Assembly (NCBI GenBank): GCA_937125225.1
Contig: CAKZLE010000006.1
Coordinates: 124,001-188,000, forward strand
Direction of reading: 5' to 3'
DNA length: 64,000 nucleotides
From: an uncultured Spirochaetia bacterium
Lineage (GTDB): Bacteria > Spirochaetota > Spirochaetia > CAKZLE01
The position numbers and the translations under genes are program-made. This document shows, one piece after another, positions 37,959-47,299 of the stretch. Numbering within the stretch: the stretch's first letter is position 1; the number at the start of each line of letters is the position of its first letter. The notes beneath the pieces were generated by a model that ran no database searches, was not told the DNA's origin, and saw only the letters and a list, made by a program, of their open reading frames with translations.

Positions 37959-38561
37959 CTAGAGGTCTTCCCCGATACTTTTATAGAATGATTCAAGTTG
38001 GAGTTTCAAGGCTCTGTCTCCCCGATTGTTGATTATAACATAAAAGGGAATCTTATCAAAAAAATATTTAGGTGATATATTATGTTGTACCCTCTCTCGA
38101 CGTAAGAAATCAAGTGTTGTCATGGATCTTGTACTCTTTGCACGGAAAAACCGTAAGATCTTAGCGGTTTTTACATATAAAATAGCATCACAGACCCTAT
38201 TTAACTCCATCTTATGGAGAATCGCTGCATTCAAGACCGTTCCATGAGGATATTGATCCTTATCCCGATTCTTGATGAGTTCAATACACATCGTGGTCAT
38301 TGCAGGATGCAGGATGGACTCGAGGAAGGCAAGTTTTGCAGGGGAACCGAATACTTGATCACCAAGTTTCTTTCTACTGATCTTTCCCTCCTCTGTAAGG
38401 ATCGAATCTCCAAAAAAGGAGATCAGCGCCTCTCGTGAACTCTTGAGTGCCCCATGTCCTAGATGATCAACATCTATCACATCCCACCCATCTCTCTCCA
38501 TGAGGCCACCAATCCTATTCTTCCCTGTACAGAATCTTCCTGTCAATCCTACAACCATCAA
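37959..38561 (-). CDS. coaE: Dephospho-CoA kinase
   Basis: CoaE phosphorylates dephospho-CoA, the last step of coenzyme A synthesis. The 200-residue protein has VVGLTGRFCTGKN at the P-loop, DVIDVDHLGHGAL (substrate and Mg region) and SILHPAMTTMC, as in the family. The P-loop ends in Asn (N15) where Ser or Thr normally coordinates Mg-ATP. This is an odd substitution, but the rest of the protein is intact. The start overlaps the polA stop by four bases. Confidence 0.82.
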   Translation of the reverse strand: MMVVGLTGRFCTGKNRIGGLMERDGWDVIDVDHLGHGALKSSREALISFFGDSILTEEGKISRKKLGDQVFGSPAKLAFLESILHPAMTTMCIELIKNRDKDQYPHGTVLNAAILHKMELNRVCDAILYVKTAKILRFFRAKSTRSMTTLDFLRRERVQHNISPKYFFDKIPFYVIINNRGDRALKLQLESFYKSIGEDL

Positions 38562-41272
38562 TGCATCTCTCCCCAGCTTGCCCCAGTCTCGATACTTACT
38601 CGAAGTGGCACATGAAGCTTGACGACCTGTTCCATCTGTTCCCGCAATAGATCTTCCATTATAGCGATCTCAGCTTCTGGGACTTCAAAGATCAACTCAT
38701 CATGAACTTGTAATAGCATTCTTGATTGGAGTCCTCTTATCTTCATCTCTCTATCGACTGCGATCATGGCATTCTTCATGATATCGGCTGCCGTCCCCTG
38801 GATCGGAGTATTTACAGCTATCCTCTCAGCCCCTGCCTTCTCTGTCTTGTTCTTACTTCTGATAGCAAGGATTGTCCGTTCATGACCAAATAGGGTCTTT
38901 ACCTTCCCATCTCTTTCTGCATCCTGAACGATAGTGTCTATGAATCTCTTGATTCCTGAATACCGTGAAAAATAGGCCTCTATGAACTCTGCAGCAGCTT
39001 TCCTCGGAATATCGAGTTCTCTCGACAATCTGAAGGCTGACATGCCATACATCACACCGAAATTGATCGTCTTAGCTATCCTTCGCTGCTCATCCGAGAC
39101 CTCTTCCATCGGAATATCGAAGATGAGTGAGCCGGTATATCTATGGACATCACTTCCAGATTCAAATGCCGCTTTCAACCCGGGATCATCAGCGAAATGG
39201 GCAAGAACAACCAGTTCGATCTGAGAATAGTCTGCAGACATGAAGGTATACCCCTTTTCTGGGATGAACGCCCTACGGATCCTTCTCCCATCGTCACTTC
39301 GGATAGGGATGTTCTGAAGATTGGGATTCTTACTCGACAATCGTCCTGTCGCTGTTCCAGTCTGGAGGAGACTGGTATGGATCCTATTCGTCTGAGGGTT
39401 GATCAGAGTAGGAAGCGAATCAATATAGGTATTCTTGAGTTTCACAAGACCACGATGTTCCAATATCCATTGAGGGATCACATCGACTTTGGCAAGCTCC
39501 TCAAGTACTGATGTGTCAGTAGAATAGCCTGTCTTGGTCTTCTTGAGAGGAGTCAATCCTCTTTCTTCGAAGAGGACTACCTGAAGCTGTTTTGGAGACT
39601 TCATGTTGAAGACCTTCCCACACTCCGCATAGACCTTTTCCTCAAGGATTTGGATTCTCTCTCCCAACTCCTCACCATATGAGTTCAGATACTCCGGTAG
39701 TAGATACATCCCGGTGAACTCCATATTAGCGATGATGCGAAGAACCGGCATCTCCATCTCGAAGAACAGCTTATCAAGACCTCTTTTCTGCAGAGCCTCA
39801 TGGAAGACCACATAGAGCCTGTAGGTTATATCTGCATCCTCTGCAGCATATTCAGAGGCTGTAGAGAGATCGATCTCAGGAAACAAGGACCCCTTTGGTA
39901 CTATATCTTTGAACTTGGTCGTCTTATACTTCAGATAGGAATCGGCAAGACGATCCATGTTGTAGGTATTCTCTGTCGAATCAAGCAACCAAGCGGCGAT
40001 CATCGTATCAAAATAGAGGTTGGCAATAGTGATGCCCCACCTTCTCAACACGGTGAAATCATACTTAATGTTCTGCCCGATCACTGAGACTTCGGGATCT
40101 TCGAATAACGGACGCAGGATCTCTCTGACACTCTCGGCATCAAGTACCACTGCATTCCCGGCTACGAGTGGAATATAATAGGCCTCTTTCTCCTTGAAAC
40201 TGATTGAGAAACCTACGGGAACCGCGATCATCGAATCTATATCATCAGTCTCTATATCGAAGGCGATATATCTACTCTTATGAGCTTTTGCAACCAATTT
40301 CTTCAAAGACTCAAGATCCGTGACCGTATGAAGCTTTCCCGGTCCAGAGATCGCTTTGACCTCAAAGGACTCCTTGGTCCTGTTGATTTCAGTGACATCA
40401 CTCTTATCCCCTCCGGCAAGAGTCACAAGGTTCTTCGAACCTATCTTCTGAAAGTATGGAACCATCTGGGTATAATCAAAATGAGATAGAGAGAAACTCT
40501 CAATATCACAATCTATCTGGGCTGCATCATCTAATACGACAAGGCGTTTACTCAAAAATGCAGTCTCTTTATTCTCTAGAAGTTTCTTCTTCACAGATGG
40601 GGTCAACTCTTCGACATGCTCATAGACACCCTCAAGGGTCTGATAGGCAGTCAGCAGTTTCACCGCGCCCTTTGGCCCTATCCCTCGCACCCCTGGGACA
40701 TTATCGGCTGAATCCCCTATGAGAGAGAGGTAGTCTACGATCTGTTCCGGCCAGACACCAAAGTTCTCTAGAACGGTTTCTCTGCCATAATGGAGAAGTT
40801 CTCCCTTAGCAGGTCTTATAGCCGAAATCGAATCACCTACAAGCTGCAGGAGGTCTTTATCACCAGAGACTATGACGCTCTTGAGGCCCTTCTTCTCTGA
40901 ATCTTTCGCTAATGTGGCGATGAGATCATCTGCCTCAAGACCATTCTTCCTGATCACAGGGATCGATGCAGCTTTGAGGATCTCCTCGATGAGGGGGATC
41001 TGTGATCTGAGATCATCAGGGGTCTTCTCTCTATTGGCTTTATACTCTGAGTACATCTCATGCCTGAAAGTTGGCCCGATCGAATCCATAGTGACCACAA
41101 GATGTGAAGGGTTCTCTTTAGAGATGATCGAGTAGAACATCCTGAAGAAGCCGAACACTGCTGAAATATTATTACCGTCTTTATCGGTCATGGGTCTATT
41201 GATAAATGCAAAATAGGATCTATATATCAATCCATATCCATCTAAGATCATAAGTCTTTTATCTGATTCCAT
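38558..41272 (-). CDS. polA: DNA polymerase I
   Basis: PolA fills gaps and removes primers in replication and repair. I start it at 41272 (MESDKRLMILDGYG) with AGGAGG four bases upstream, giving 904 residues. All three domains are visible. The 5' nuclease spans about 1-290 (LVSGDKDLLQ-type IVSGDKDLLQLV, GDSADNVPGVRGIGPKGA). The 3'-5' exonuclease has its acidic residues present (FDIETDD, GQNIKYDF, YAAEDAD), so proofreading is probably active. The polymerase domain has SADYSQIELVVLAH, INFGVMYGMSAFRLS and QVHDELIFEVP. It overlaps coaE by four bases. Its place in a fermentation operon is unusual. Confidence 0.96.
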   Translation of the reverse strand: MESDKRLMILDGYGLIYRSYFAFINRPMTDKDGNNISAVFGFFRMFYSIISKENPSHLVVTMDSIGPTFRHEMYSEYKANREKTPDDLRSQIPLIEEILKAASIPVIRKNGLEADDLIATLAKDSEKKGLKSVIVSGDKDLLQLVGDSISAIRPAKGELLHYGRETVLENFGVWPEQIVDYLSLIGDSADNVPGVRGIGPKGAVKLLTAYQTLEGVYEHVEELTPSVKKKLLENKETAFLSKRLVVLDDAAQIDCDIESFSLSHFDYTQMVPYFQKIGSKNLVTLAGGDKSDVTEINRTKESFEVKAISGPGKLHTVTDLESLKKLVAKAHKSRYIAFDIETDDIDSMIAVPVGFSISFKEKEAYYIPLVAGNAVVLDAESVREILRPLFEDPEVSVIGQNIKYDFTVLRRWGITIANLYFDTMIAAWLLDSTENTYNMDRLADSYLKYKTTKFKDIVPKGSLFPEIDLSTASEYAAEDADITYRLYVVFHEALQKRGLDKLFFEMEMPVLRIIANMEFTGMYLLPEYLNSYGEELGERIQILEEKVYAECGKVFNMKSPKQLQVVLFEERGLTPLKKTKTGYSTDTSVLEELAKVDVIPQWILEHRGLVKLKNTYIDSLPTLINPQTNRIHTSLLQTGTATGRLSSKNPNLQNIPIRSDDGRRIRRAFIPEKGYTFMSADYSQIELVVLAHFADDPGLKAAFESGSDVHRYTGSLIFDIPMEEVSDEQRRIAKTINFGVMYGMSAFRLSRELDIPRKAAAEFIEAYFSRYSGIKRFIDTIVQDAERDGKVKTLFGHERTILAIRSKNKTEKAGAERIAVNTPIQGTAADIMKNAMIAVDREMKIRGLQSRMLLQVHDELIFEVPEAEIAIMEDLLREQMEQVVKLHVPLRVSIETGASWGEMH

Positions 41273-41280
41273 CATCCCTC

Positions 41281-42039
41281 CTAAGAACACCTGATCTGTA
41301 ATCCATCAAATGCAGGTTCGATCGATTCAGGTAGGTCTGCCAATAATCGATCATGTTCTAGATTATGACACATATGAGTCAAATATGCTCGTCTTGGAGC
41401 AACTTTTTTTATGACATCCACCGCTTCAGAGACAGAAAAATGGGTTGGATGGGAAGTATAGCGAAGAGCACCTATGATGAGAGTGTCCAGCCCCTGCAAC
41501 AGCGAAAGGCTCGTCTTTGGAATACCACTGCAATCGGTAAGATACGCGGTATCACCAATGCGATAACCATTGATCAGCTTCTCTCCATGCCAGATAGGGA
41601 TCGGCCTGATCGACAGGCCGTCAAGAGATATCCCCTTCGATGTGATCATTCTCAGATCAAGTGAGGCAACGCCGCCTCCAGGCATATCGGTTCTGAACAT
41701 ATAGGAGAACCTCTGACGTATCTGATTCAGGATCACAGGAGAACCATATACAGGCATCGATACTTCTTTGGTAAATACTCTCAGGTCATCGATTCCCAGA
41801 AGATGATCTGCATGATCATGGGTATAGAAGACCGCATCAAGGGATTTAAGCCCTACAGCTAACGCTTGCGTACGAAAATCCTGTCCGGTATCTATGATAT
41901 AGTTCTTCCCCTCATGGGTTATCATCAATGAGGATCGAGTTCTTTTGTTCTTTTGATTTTGAGATCTGCAGACGTCACAGTCACAACTGATCACCGGTAT
42001 ACCATGTGATGTCCCTGTTCCAAGAAAGGTGATTATCAT
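41281..42039 (-). CDS. Metallo-beta-lactamase-fold hydrolase, PhnP-like
   Basis: This is a metal-dependent phosphodiesterase of the PhnP-like group. The 252-residue protein has THDHADHLLG (H74, H76, D78, H79) for the binuclear metal site, GTGTSHGIPVISCDCDVC with three cysteines (C19, C21, C24) and a C-terminal THMCHNLEH. The cysteines form the extra zinc site seen in PhnP. PhnP opens cyclic ribose phosphates in phosphonate breakdown, but no phn genes are here, so the substrate is unknown. It lies eight bases before the polA start. Confidence 0.85.
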   Translation of the reverse strand: MIITFLGTGTSHGIPVISCDCDVCRSQNQKNKRTRSSLMITHEGKNYIIDTGQDFRTQALAVGLKSLDAVFYTHDHADHLLGIDDLRVFTKEVSMPVYGSPVILNQIRQRFSYMFRTDMPGGGVASLDLRMITSKGISLDGLSIRPIPIWHGEKLINGYRIGDTAYLTDCSGIPKTSLSLLQGLDTLIIGALRYTSHPTHFSVSEAVDVIKKVAPRRAYLTHMCHNLEHDRLLADLPESIEPAFDGLQIRCS

Positions 42040-42044
42040 GTGAT

Positions 42045-42548
42045 TTATTCGACCAGATCCTTCACCACGACCTCAAGACCATCAAAGCCACCCTGTACAT
42101 ATTCCTTTAAGATGTTCATCACATCTGAAAAGTCCACATCATTCATGAGACTATCTAACTGGTTCTTCAAGATATTGGTATCCAAGTCTCCGAAGTCGAT
42201 TGTATCCTCTAGAGAATCTACAAAGGTATCTACGGCATTGGCTCCAGATTTAATAGCTTCATTAGAGGCCTTGATAAGGTCGTCTTTCTCAATCTGATTG
42301 AGTACCTTATCTATCTCACTTGCCGTGGCTCCTGATTTCTCATAACTACTCTTGATATTATAGATCAGTTCATTGATCCGTTCTTCCTGCTCCGCCCTAC
42401 TCAAGGTGTAGTTGGTCGTATTCCAACTGATAGAGAAGAGGTCTTCTGACAGATCAGGCATGAAGAAATAGATAAATGCAAAGATCACGACTATGATAGT
42501 GAGTAGTGTTATAAACCGAGCGAACAACGGTGTTCTCTTCTTTGCCAT
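42045..42548 (-). CDS. Unknown membrane-anchored protein
   Basis: This protein is not recognised. The 167-residue product has a basic N-terminus (MAKKRTPLFAR), one membrane helix (about 12-30) and a charged, mostly helical extracytoplasmic tail. The tail contains repeated acidic stretches (FVDSLEDTIDFGDLD, DVDFSDVMNILKEYV), and there are no cysteines or catalytic motifs. It sits between ptb and the PhnP-like gene in the operon. Confidence 0.72.
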   Translation of the reverse strand: MAKKRTPLFARFITLLTIIVVIFAFIYFFMPDLSEDLFSISWNTTNYTLSRAEQEERINELIYNIKSSYEKSGATASEIDKVLNQIEKDDLIKASNEAIKSGANAVDTFVDSLEDTIDFGDLDTNILKNQLDSLMNDVDFSDVMNILKEYVQGGFDGLEVVVKDLVE

Positions 42549-42597
42549 AGATCTTTTTCTCCTCTTTTCTCTAAGGTACTTCTAATCAGCACAGAAT

Positions 42598-43506
42598 TCA
42601 ACTGTAAGCAGCACGGATTGCCATACAGACTGAATTGAATCGAGTCTGTTCAAGATCGGAGCGGGAGGTTAATACGATGGGAGCCTTCAGTCCTGTCATG
42701 ATCCCAGCAGATCGACTTCCCGGGGTGAAGCTCAGGAGTTTCAATACAGCATTCGCCGTATCCAGATTAGGGCAGACTAGGAGGTCCACATCACCGGATA
42801 CGAGAGAGTCCATACCCTTTATCCTTCCTGCTTCAGCACTCAGGGCGATATCGATTGCCATCGGCCCTTCTATTATCGCATCACCATAGATATCTGAAGA
42901 CTTACTCAGCCTGACAATCTCTGCCGCATCTACGGTAGACTGTATCTTCGGATTGACCTCCTCTACAGGGGCTATCACAGCCACCCTTGGTCGTTCTACC
43001 CCAAGCTTTCTCATCACATTCAGAGCATTTCCGATCATGATACTCTTCTTCTCTAGATTCGGTGCAATATTGACCGCTGCATCTGTGATGAACAGAGGTT
43101 TCTTCAGATAGGGTACATCAAAAAGACCTAGATGAGTCACGAGTCTTCCTGGTCTCCTCAGACCAGCCTCTTTACTCAGTACGGCTCTAGCGAACTCTGA
43201 GGTATGCACGAGTCCTTTCATGAGGACCTGTGCTTCACCTATGGTGACTGCATCGACTGCAAGTTCACAAGCTCTTTGATGATCCTTCACATCAATGATC
43301 TTGATCGATTGAAGGGAAAAATAGATCTGCTTTGCTATAGACCGGATCTTCTGTTCATCCCCGAACAGAAGTGGTTTGATATTACTGATCGCAGAGACTT
43401 GCTGTAGAGATCTCAAGGTCGCTGTATGGTCAGCACCAGCAACCGCTAAGGTATAATCAGTCTCAGACAATCGGGACAGATCGATAAAAGAATCAAACAA
43501 GTTCAT
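42598..43506 (-). CDS. ptb: Phosphate butyryltransferase
   Basis: Ptb converts butyryl-CoA or branched acyl-CoA plus phosphate to acyl-phosphate. The 302-residue protein fits the phosphotransacylase family of Ptb length. It shows LVHTSEFARAVL, FITDAAVNIAPNLEKK and ALNVMRKLGVERPRVAV. PMAIDIALSAEAGRIKG and GSRSAGIMTGLKAPIVLTSR complete the pattern. Its start overlaps the buk end by 14 bases. With Buk it would yield ATP from acyl-CoA. The adjacent 2-oxoacid oxidoreductase suggests branched-chain acyl-CoAs as natural substrates (inference). Confidence 0.92.
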   Translation of the reverse strand: MNLFDSFIDLSRLSETDYTLAVAGADHTATLRSLQQVSAISNIKPLLFGDEQKIRSIAKQIYFSLQSIKIIDVKDHQRACELAVDAVTIGEAQVLMKGLVHTSEFARAVLSKEAGLRRPGRLVTHLGLFDVPYLKKPLFITDAAVNIAPNLEKKSIMIGNALNVMRKLGVERPRVAVIAPVEEVNPKIQSTVDAAEIVRLSKSSDIYGDAIIEGPMAIDIALSAEAGRIKGMDSLVSGDVDLLVCPNLDTANAVLKLLSFTPGSRSAGIMTGLKAPIVLTSRSDLEQTRFNSVCMAIRAAYS

Positions 43507-44575
43507 ACGTATTCACCTCTCGCACACCCTGTCTTACTGCTATGGCGTTCTCTGCTAATGAGAGCATTTCCCGTTCTCCGGGTATAACATGGACAGGTGC
43601 TAAGTATGATACTCTATTTTTTATCTGTTGTACAATGAGATCACTCTTTGTCATTCCTCCGGTAAGTACGATCGCATCGATATCCCCATGAAGTACGGTG
43701 GATAGGGCTCCTATCTCCTTCGAGACCTGATAGAGCATAGCTCGAAGATAGAAAGCTGAATCCTCATCCCCGATAAGAGCCTTTTCGATGATCTCTCGAA
43801 CATCACTTGTCCCAAGGTAGGCAGCGATCCCTCCATTTCCACAGATCAGTTTCTGTAACTCCGCAGGAGTAAACCTACCAGATAATGACAATCTCACCAG
43901 ATCGCCGGCAGGTAGTCCACCTGAGCGTTCCGGAGAGAAGGGACCATCCCCATCAAGGGCATTGTTAACATCTATGACCTTCCCTTTATAATGCACCCCG
44001 ATCGAGATTCCCCCTCCGAGATGGGCAACGATCAAACGTGCCTTATCATAAGGCTTTCCGATCTCCTCACAGACCTCTCGAGCTGCTATCTTTTGATTGA
44101 GCGCATGGAATATGCTCTTTCTCGGTAACTCAGGAAGGCCTGAGACTCTTGCTTCAGGTATCAACTCATCAACTACTACAGGATCTGCGATATACCCCCT
44201 CCCTGCTCCTAGACTCACAGCCTTCAAAGCGAGTGGAGCTCCAAGATTGCAGGGGTGCTCCCCATAACGGGCATTCTTGAGGTCCTGTATCATATCCGGT
44301 GTGATCTCATATACTCCACCAGCAAGAGGATGGAGTAGACCACCCCGACCCATGACGATCGAGAAATCCGAGAACGCATAGCCCTCTTTGATCATTATCT
44401 CTTTGATAAAGGTGAAGCGATAGTCGAGTTGTTCATAAACGCTTGCATACCTCTGCAACGCTGCCCTTTCATGGTCAATCGTCTGAAGAACCTTCTCTTC
44501 TAATCCCTGATAGATCGCGATTTTGGTCGTGGTTGACCCTGGATTCAATACCAGGGTCAGTGTTTCTTGTTGCAT
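43493..44575 (-). CDS. buk: Butyrate kinase (or branched-chain fatty acid kinase)
   Basis: Buk transfers phosphate from acyl-phosphate to ADP, making ATP and the free acid. The 360-residue protein has the acetate-kinase-superfamily opening LVLNPGSTTTKIAIY. It continues with MGRGGLLHPLAGGVYE, LPRKSIFHALNQKIAAR, VAHLGGGISIGVHYKGK and a C-terminal IVLTGGMTKSD. The length and GRGG motif separate it from AckA. Stop and start are shared with the upstream oxidoreductase gene as TAATG, so translation is coupled. Confidence 0.94.
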   Translation of the reverse strand: MQQETLTLVLNPGSTTTKIAIYQGLEEKVLQTIDHERAALQRYASVYEQLDYRFTFIKEIMIKEGYAFSDFSIVMGRGGLLHPLAGGVYEITPDMIQDLKNARYGEHPCNLGAPLALKAVSLGAGRGYIADPVVVDELIPEARVSGLPELPRKSIFHALNQKIAAREVCEEIGKPYDKARLIVAHLGGGISIGVHYKGKVIDVNNALDGDGPFSPERSGGLPAGDLVRLSLSGRFTPAELQKLICGNGGIAAYLGTSDVREIIEKALIGDEDSAFYLRAMLYQVSKEIGALSTVLHGDIDAIVLTGGMTKSDLIVQQIKNRVSYLAPVHVIPGEREMLSLAENAIAVRQGVREVNTYELV

Positions 44576-46020
44576 TATCCCTCCGCAGGAGTGTGGGAGT
44601 TCTCTTCACAATAGGCAACAGTCTTCTCTATCAACCTGAGATTCACATCGGTGAACTCTTTCTTCTTCACACTGATAGGAATGATCTGTTTGAGGGTCTC
44701 AACGGCAATGACACCAGTCTTAAACAGATATGCAGTAAGAAGGACTACATTAGCTGCTGCCAATAATCTCTCACCCTTTGCGATATCAGTAGCAGGTATC
44801 CTAAATACATTCACATCCTTTCGTTCGACTTCACCCGATACGATAGATGAATTGATGAATATCCAACCACCAGGAGTCACCTCCTGTGCAAAAGACATCA
44901 ATGATGGTCCATTCATGGCAAGAAGGACATTCGGTGCATCTACTACCGGAGATCCAATAGTCTCCTTTGAGAGAATCACGGAGGCATTTGCATGCCCTCC
45001 TCGCATTTCTGGTCCATATGAGGGAAGCCAAGTAGCCTCCAACCCTTCAGAGATTCCACACTTGGCTAATAGGATACCAGCAGAGAGAACCCCCTGTCCA
45101 CCAAAACCTGCTATCTTAACTCGCTGCTTAGCAGAAAGGCTCATCTGATCTTTACGATCTGGAAGGCTCGATTTCCCCCTAAGATAATCTACAAGGGCAT
45201 CTCCTTCCAATAGGGGAAGGCGATCATGAAGTGGCGCTGGAGGTGTCTGATCGAGTACATCCCTGAAGGATCGCACCGGATAGAGTTTTTCCAATGAGCT
45301 TTTCATCCATTTTCTCGCAGAAATGGGATCCATCTTCCAGTTGATAGGACAAGGAGAGAGGATCTCGATAAAGGAGAATCCTTTACGATCCATCTGAGAC
45401 TGAAGCCCCTTCTTTATGGCCTTTCTCGTTCTCATGACTCCAGCAGGTGTTGAAAGGGAGACCCGTTCAATAAAGACCGGGGTTGTCAGGGAATTCATCA
45501 CCTCACACATCCCGATCGGCTGACCATCACGCTGGCCACTTCTTCCAAAAGGAGTCGTTGCTGTCTTCTGTCCTACGAGAGTGGTGGGAGCCATTTGGCC
45601 ACCAGTCATCCCATAGATCGCATTATTGATAAAGAATACGGTGATGTTCTCACCGCGATTCGCAGCATGCATAATCTCTGCCATACCGATCCCTGCAAGG
45701 TCACCATCGCCCTGATAGGAGATGATGATCGCATCATCAAGGACTCTTCGTTCTGCTGTAGCCACGGCAGGAGCTCTACCATGAGCACATTGGATATTAC
45801 CGGTATCAAAATAATAGTAGGAGAACACAGAACAGCCTACCGGGGAGTTAAAGACTACCCGATCCTGGATTCCTAGGGTATCTATAGCCTCAGCAATGAG
45901 TTTTTGAGTCGTCCCATGTCCACATCCAGGACAGTAATGGGTTACCTTCTGGCCGACCCCTTTTCTCTCATAAGTATCATAGAAGGTGTTCGGTTTTTGA
46001 TGTTTAATCATGTTCGACAC
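44575..46020 (-). CDS. 2-oxoacid:ferredoxin oxidoreductase, fused beta (TPP) and gamma subunits
   Basis: This is the catalytic part of a ferredoxin-dependent enzyme that decarboxylates 2-oxoacids to acyl-CoA, probably 2-oxoisovalerate and related branched acids. Residues about 1-270 are the beta subunit: HYCPGCGHGTTQK, the TPP motif GDGDLAGIGMAEIMHAANR, NNAIYGMTGGQMAPTT and SPCPINW. About 305-475 is the gamma subunit, with KIAGFGGQGVLSAGILLAK and LPSYGPEMRGGHANASVILS. In many organisms these are separate genes. A connecting segment (about 270-300) is polar. It follows the alpha gene and precedes buk with a TAATG junction. Confidence 0.9.
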   Translation of the reverse strand: MSNMIKHQKPNTFYDTYERKGVGQKVTHYCPGCGHGTTQKLIAEAIDTLGIQDRVVFNSPVGCSVFSYYYFDTGNIQCAHGRAPAVATAERRVLDDAIIISYQGDGDLAGIGMAEIMHAANRGENITVFFINNAIYGMTGGQMAPTTLVGQKTATTPFGRSGQRDGQPIGMCEVMNSLTTPVFIERVSLSTPAGVMRTRKAIKKGLQSQMDRKGFSFIEILSPCPINWKMDPISARKWMKSSLEKLYPVRSFRDVLDQTPPAPLHDRLPLLEGDALVDYLRGKSSLPDRKDQMSLSAKQRVKIAGFGGQGVLSAGILLAKCGISEGLEATWLPSYGPEMRGGHANASVILSKETIGSPVVDAPNVLLAMNGPSLMSFAQEVTPGGWIFINSSIVSGEVERKDVNVFRIPATDIAKGERLLAAANVVLLTAYLFKTGVIAVETLKQIIPISVKKKEFTDVNLRLIEKTVAYCEENSHTPAEG

Positions 46021-47071
46021 CTCCTCTCACATCAGCTAGAGTCTTAGAGACGATCTCTTCGACAGTGGGAATGACTCCTCCGAGCCATTGATAACTCAAA
46101 ACCTGAGAGGGAAAATCGACTGAAAGTCGTATATCATCGGTCATCATCCCCTCATTGAGTTCTACAGCTATGAACTTTCGTTTACCACCCTCAGAGAGCT
46201 CTTGAAGCCTCTTTTTTGGGAATGGGTAAAGGGTCTGAGGGCGTAACATACCTATTGCGACCCCCTCTTTTCGAAGTTGATTGACCGCACTCATACAGAT
46301 TCGGGAACAGATACCGAAGGAAACGAAGATGACCTCTGCGTCTTCTGTGAGGAGCTCCTCATATTCGACGCATTCCTCTTTGATCCTACGATACTTACGT
46401 TGCAGCATCTCATTATGTTCCTGTTGGAGTTTCGGATTCATGAGTATGGATGTGATCAGATTCTCTCTACTGTCGGCATCTCCATAGACAGCCCAATCCT
46501 TCCTATCTCCCGAAGAGACCTCTCCAGAGATATCTATAGCTTCCATCATCTGTCCGATATAGGCATCACTGAGTATGAATACCGTGATTCGGTATCTATC
46601 TGCAAGTTCGAAGGCTCTTCTCGTGAACTCGAACATCTCCAAAGCAGAGTTCGGGGCCAATACGATATTATGATAGTTACCATGCCCTCCCCCTTTGATC
46701 ACCATATTGTAATCACTCTGTTCAGGCCATATGTTCCCGAGACCGGGTCCAGCACGTTGAACATCGACTACCACACAGGGGAGTTCTGCCCCCGCAATAT
46801 AGGATAACCCCTCACCCATGAGAGCTACTCCAGGTCCTGAGGAGGCTGTCATGACTCTTGCCCCAACTCCTGCGGCACCATAGAGCATATTGATCGCACT
46901 CACTTCAGATTCTGCCTGTAGGAAGACCCTACCTGAACCGGTGAAGAATTGTGCAGCTGCATGTGCTATCTCACTTGCCGGAGTTATGGGATATCCGAAG
47001 AAATGGGTAGCGCCTCCCATGAGGGCCCCATGAATGACCGCTTCATTTCCTTTCATCAACTGTTTACTCAT
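46004..47071 (-). CDS. 2-oxoacid:ferredoxin oxidoreductase alpha subunit (VorB/KorA type)
   Basis: The alpha subunit binds pyrophosphate of TPP and, with the fused beta-gamma protein and the ferredoxin, forms the oxidoreductase. The ATG at 47071 (MSKQLMKGNEAVIHGAL) has GGAGG six bases upstream. The 355-residue protein shows FFGYPITPASEIAHA, QAESEVSAINMLYGAAG, MTASSGPGVALMGEGLSYI and VVDVQRAGPGLGNIWPEQSD. The GPGLGN and EQSDYN forms fit the 2-ketoisovalerate and 2-oxoglutarate branch rather than pyruvate. It overlaps the ferredoxin gene by eight bases and the downstream gene by 17. Confidence 0.9.
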   Translation of the reverse strand: MSKQLMKGNEAVIHGALMGGATHFFGYPITPASEIAHAAAQFFTGSGRVFLQAESEVSAINMLYGAAGVGARVMTASSGPGVALMGEGLSYIAGAELPCVVVDVQRAGPGLGNIWPEQSDYNMVIKGGGHGNYHNIVLAPNSALEMFEFTRRAFELADRYRITVFILSDAYIGQMMEAIDISGEVSSGDRKDWAVYGDADSRENLITSILMNPKLQQEHNEMLQRKYRRIKEECVEYEELLTEDAEVIFVSFGICSRICMSAVNQLRKEGVAIGMLRPQTLYPFPKKRLQELSEGGKRKFIAVELNEGMMTDDIRLSVDFPSQVLSYQWLGGVIPTVEEIVSKTLADVRGGVEHD

Positions 47072-47297
47072 CTCTAACCTCCGGACTCTCATCCTTATAG
47101 ACGGTTATAGCCCCTGGCTCAGGGCAGGAAAAGTAACAGAGACCGCAAGCCGTACAGGTATCGAAGCCATGAAATACAGCGTGCTGGTAACCAAGTCTAT
47201 TTATTCGAGTTCCAATCATCAGACAATGATTCGGACACGTGTTCACACACACGCGGCAGCCTTTACATTCATCAGCTGCAATCTTGATATAATTCAT
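47064..47297 (-). CDS. 2[4Fe-4S] ferredoxin (delta subunit of the oxidoreductase)
   Basis: This is the electron-transfer subunit. The 77-residue protein has two full cluster motifs, CKGCRVCVNTCP (C11, C14, C17, C21) and CTACGLCYFSCP (C48, C51, C54, C58), separated by a spacer as in KorD/VorD. Its position immediately before the alpha subunit gene, with overlap, supports the assignment. Confidence 0.92.
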   Translation of the reverse strand: MNYIKIAADECKGCRVCVNTCPNHCLMIGTRINRLGYQHAVFHGFDTCTACGLCYFSCPEPGAITVYKDESPEVRDE

Positions 47298-47299
47298 AG

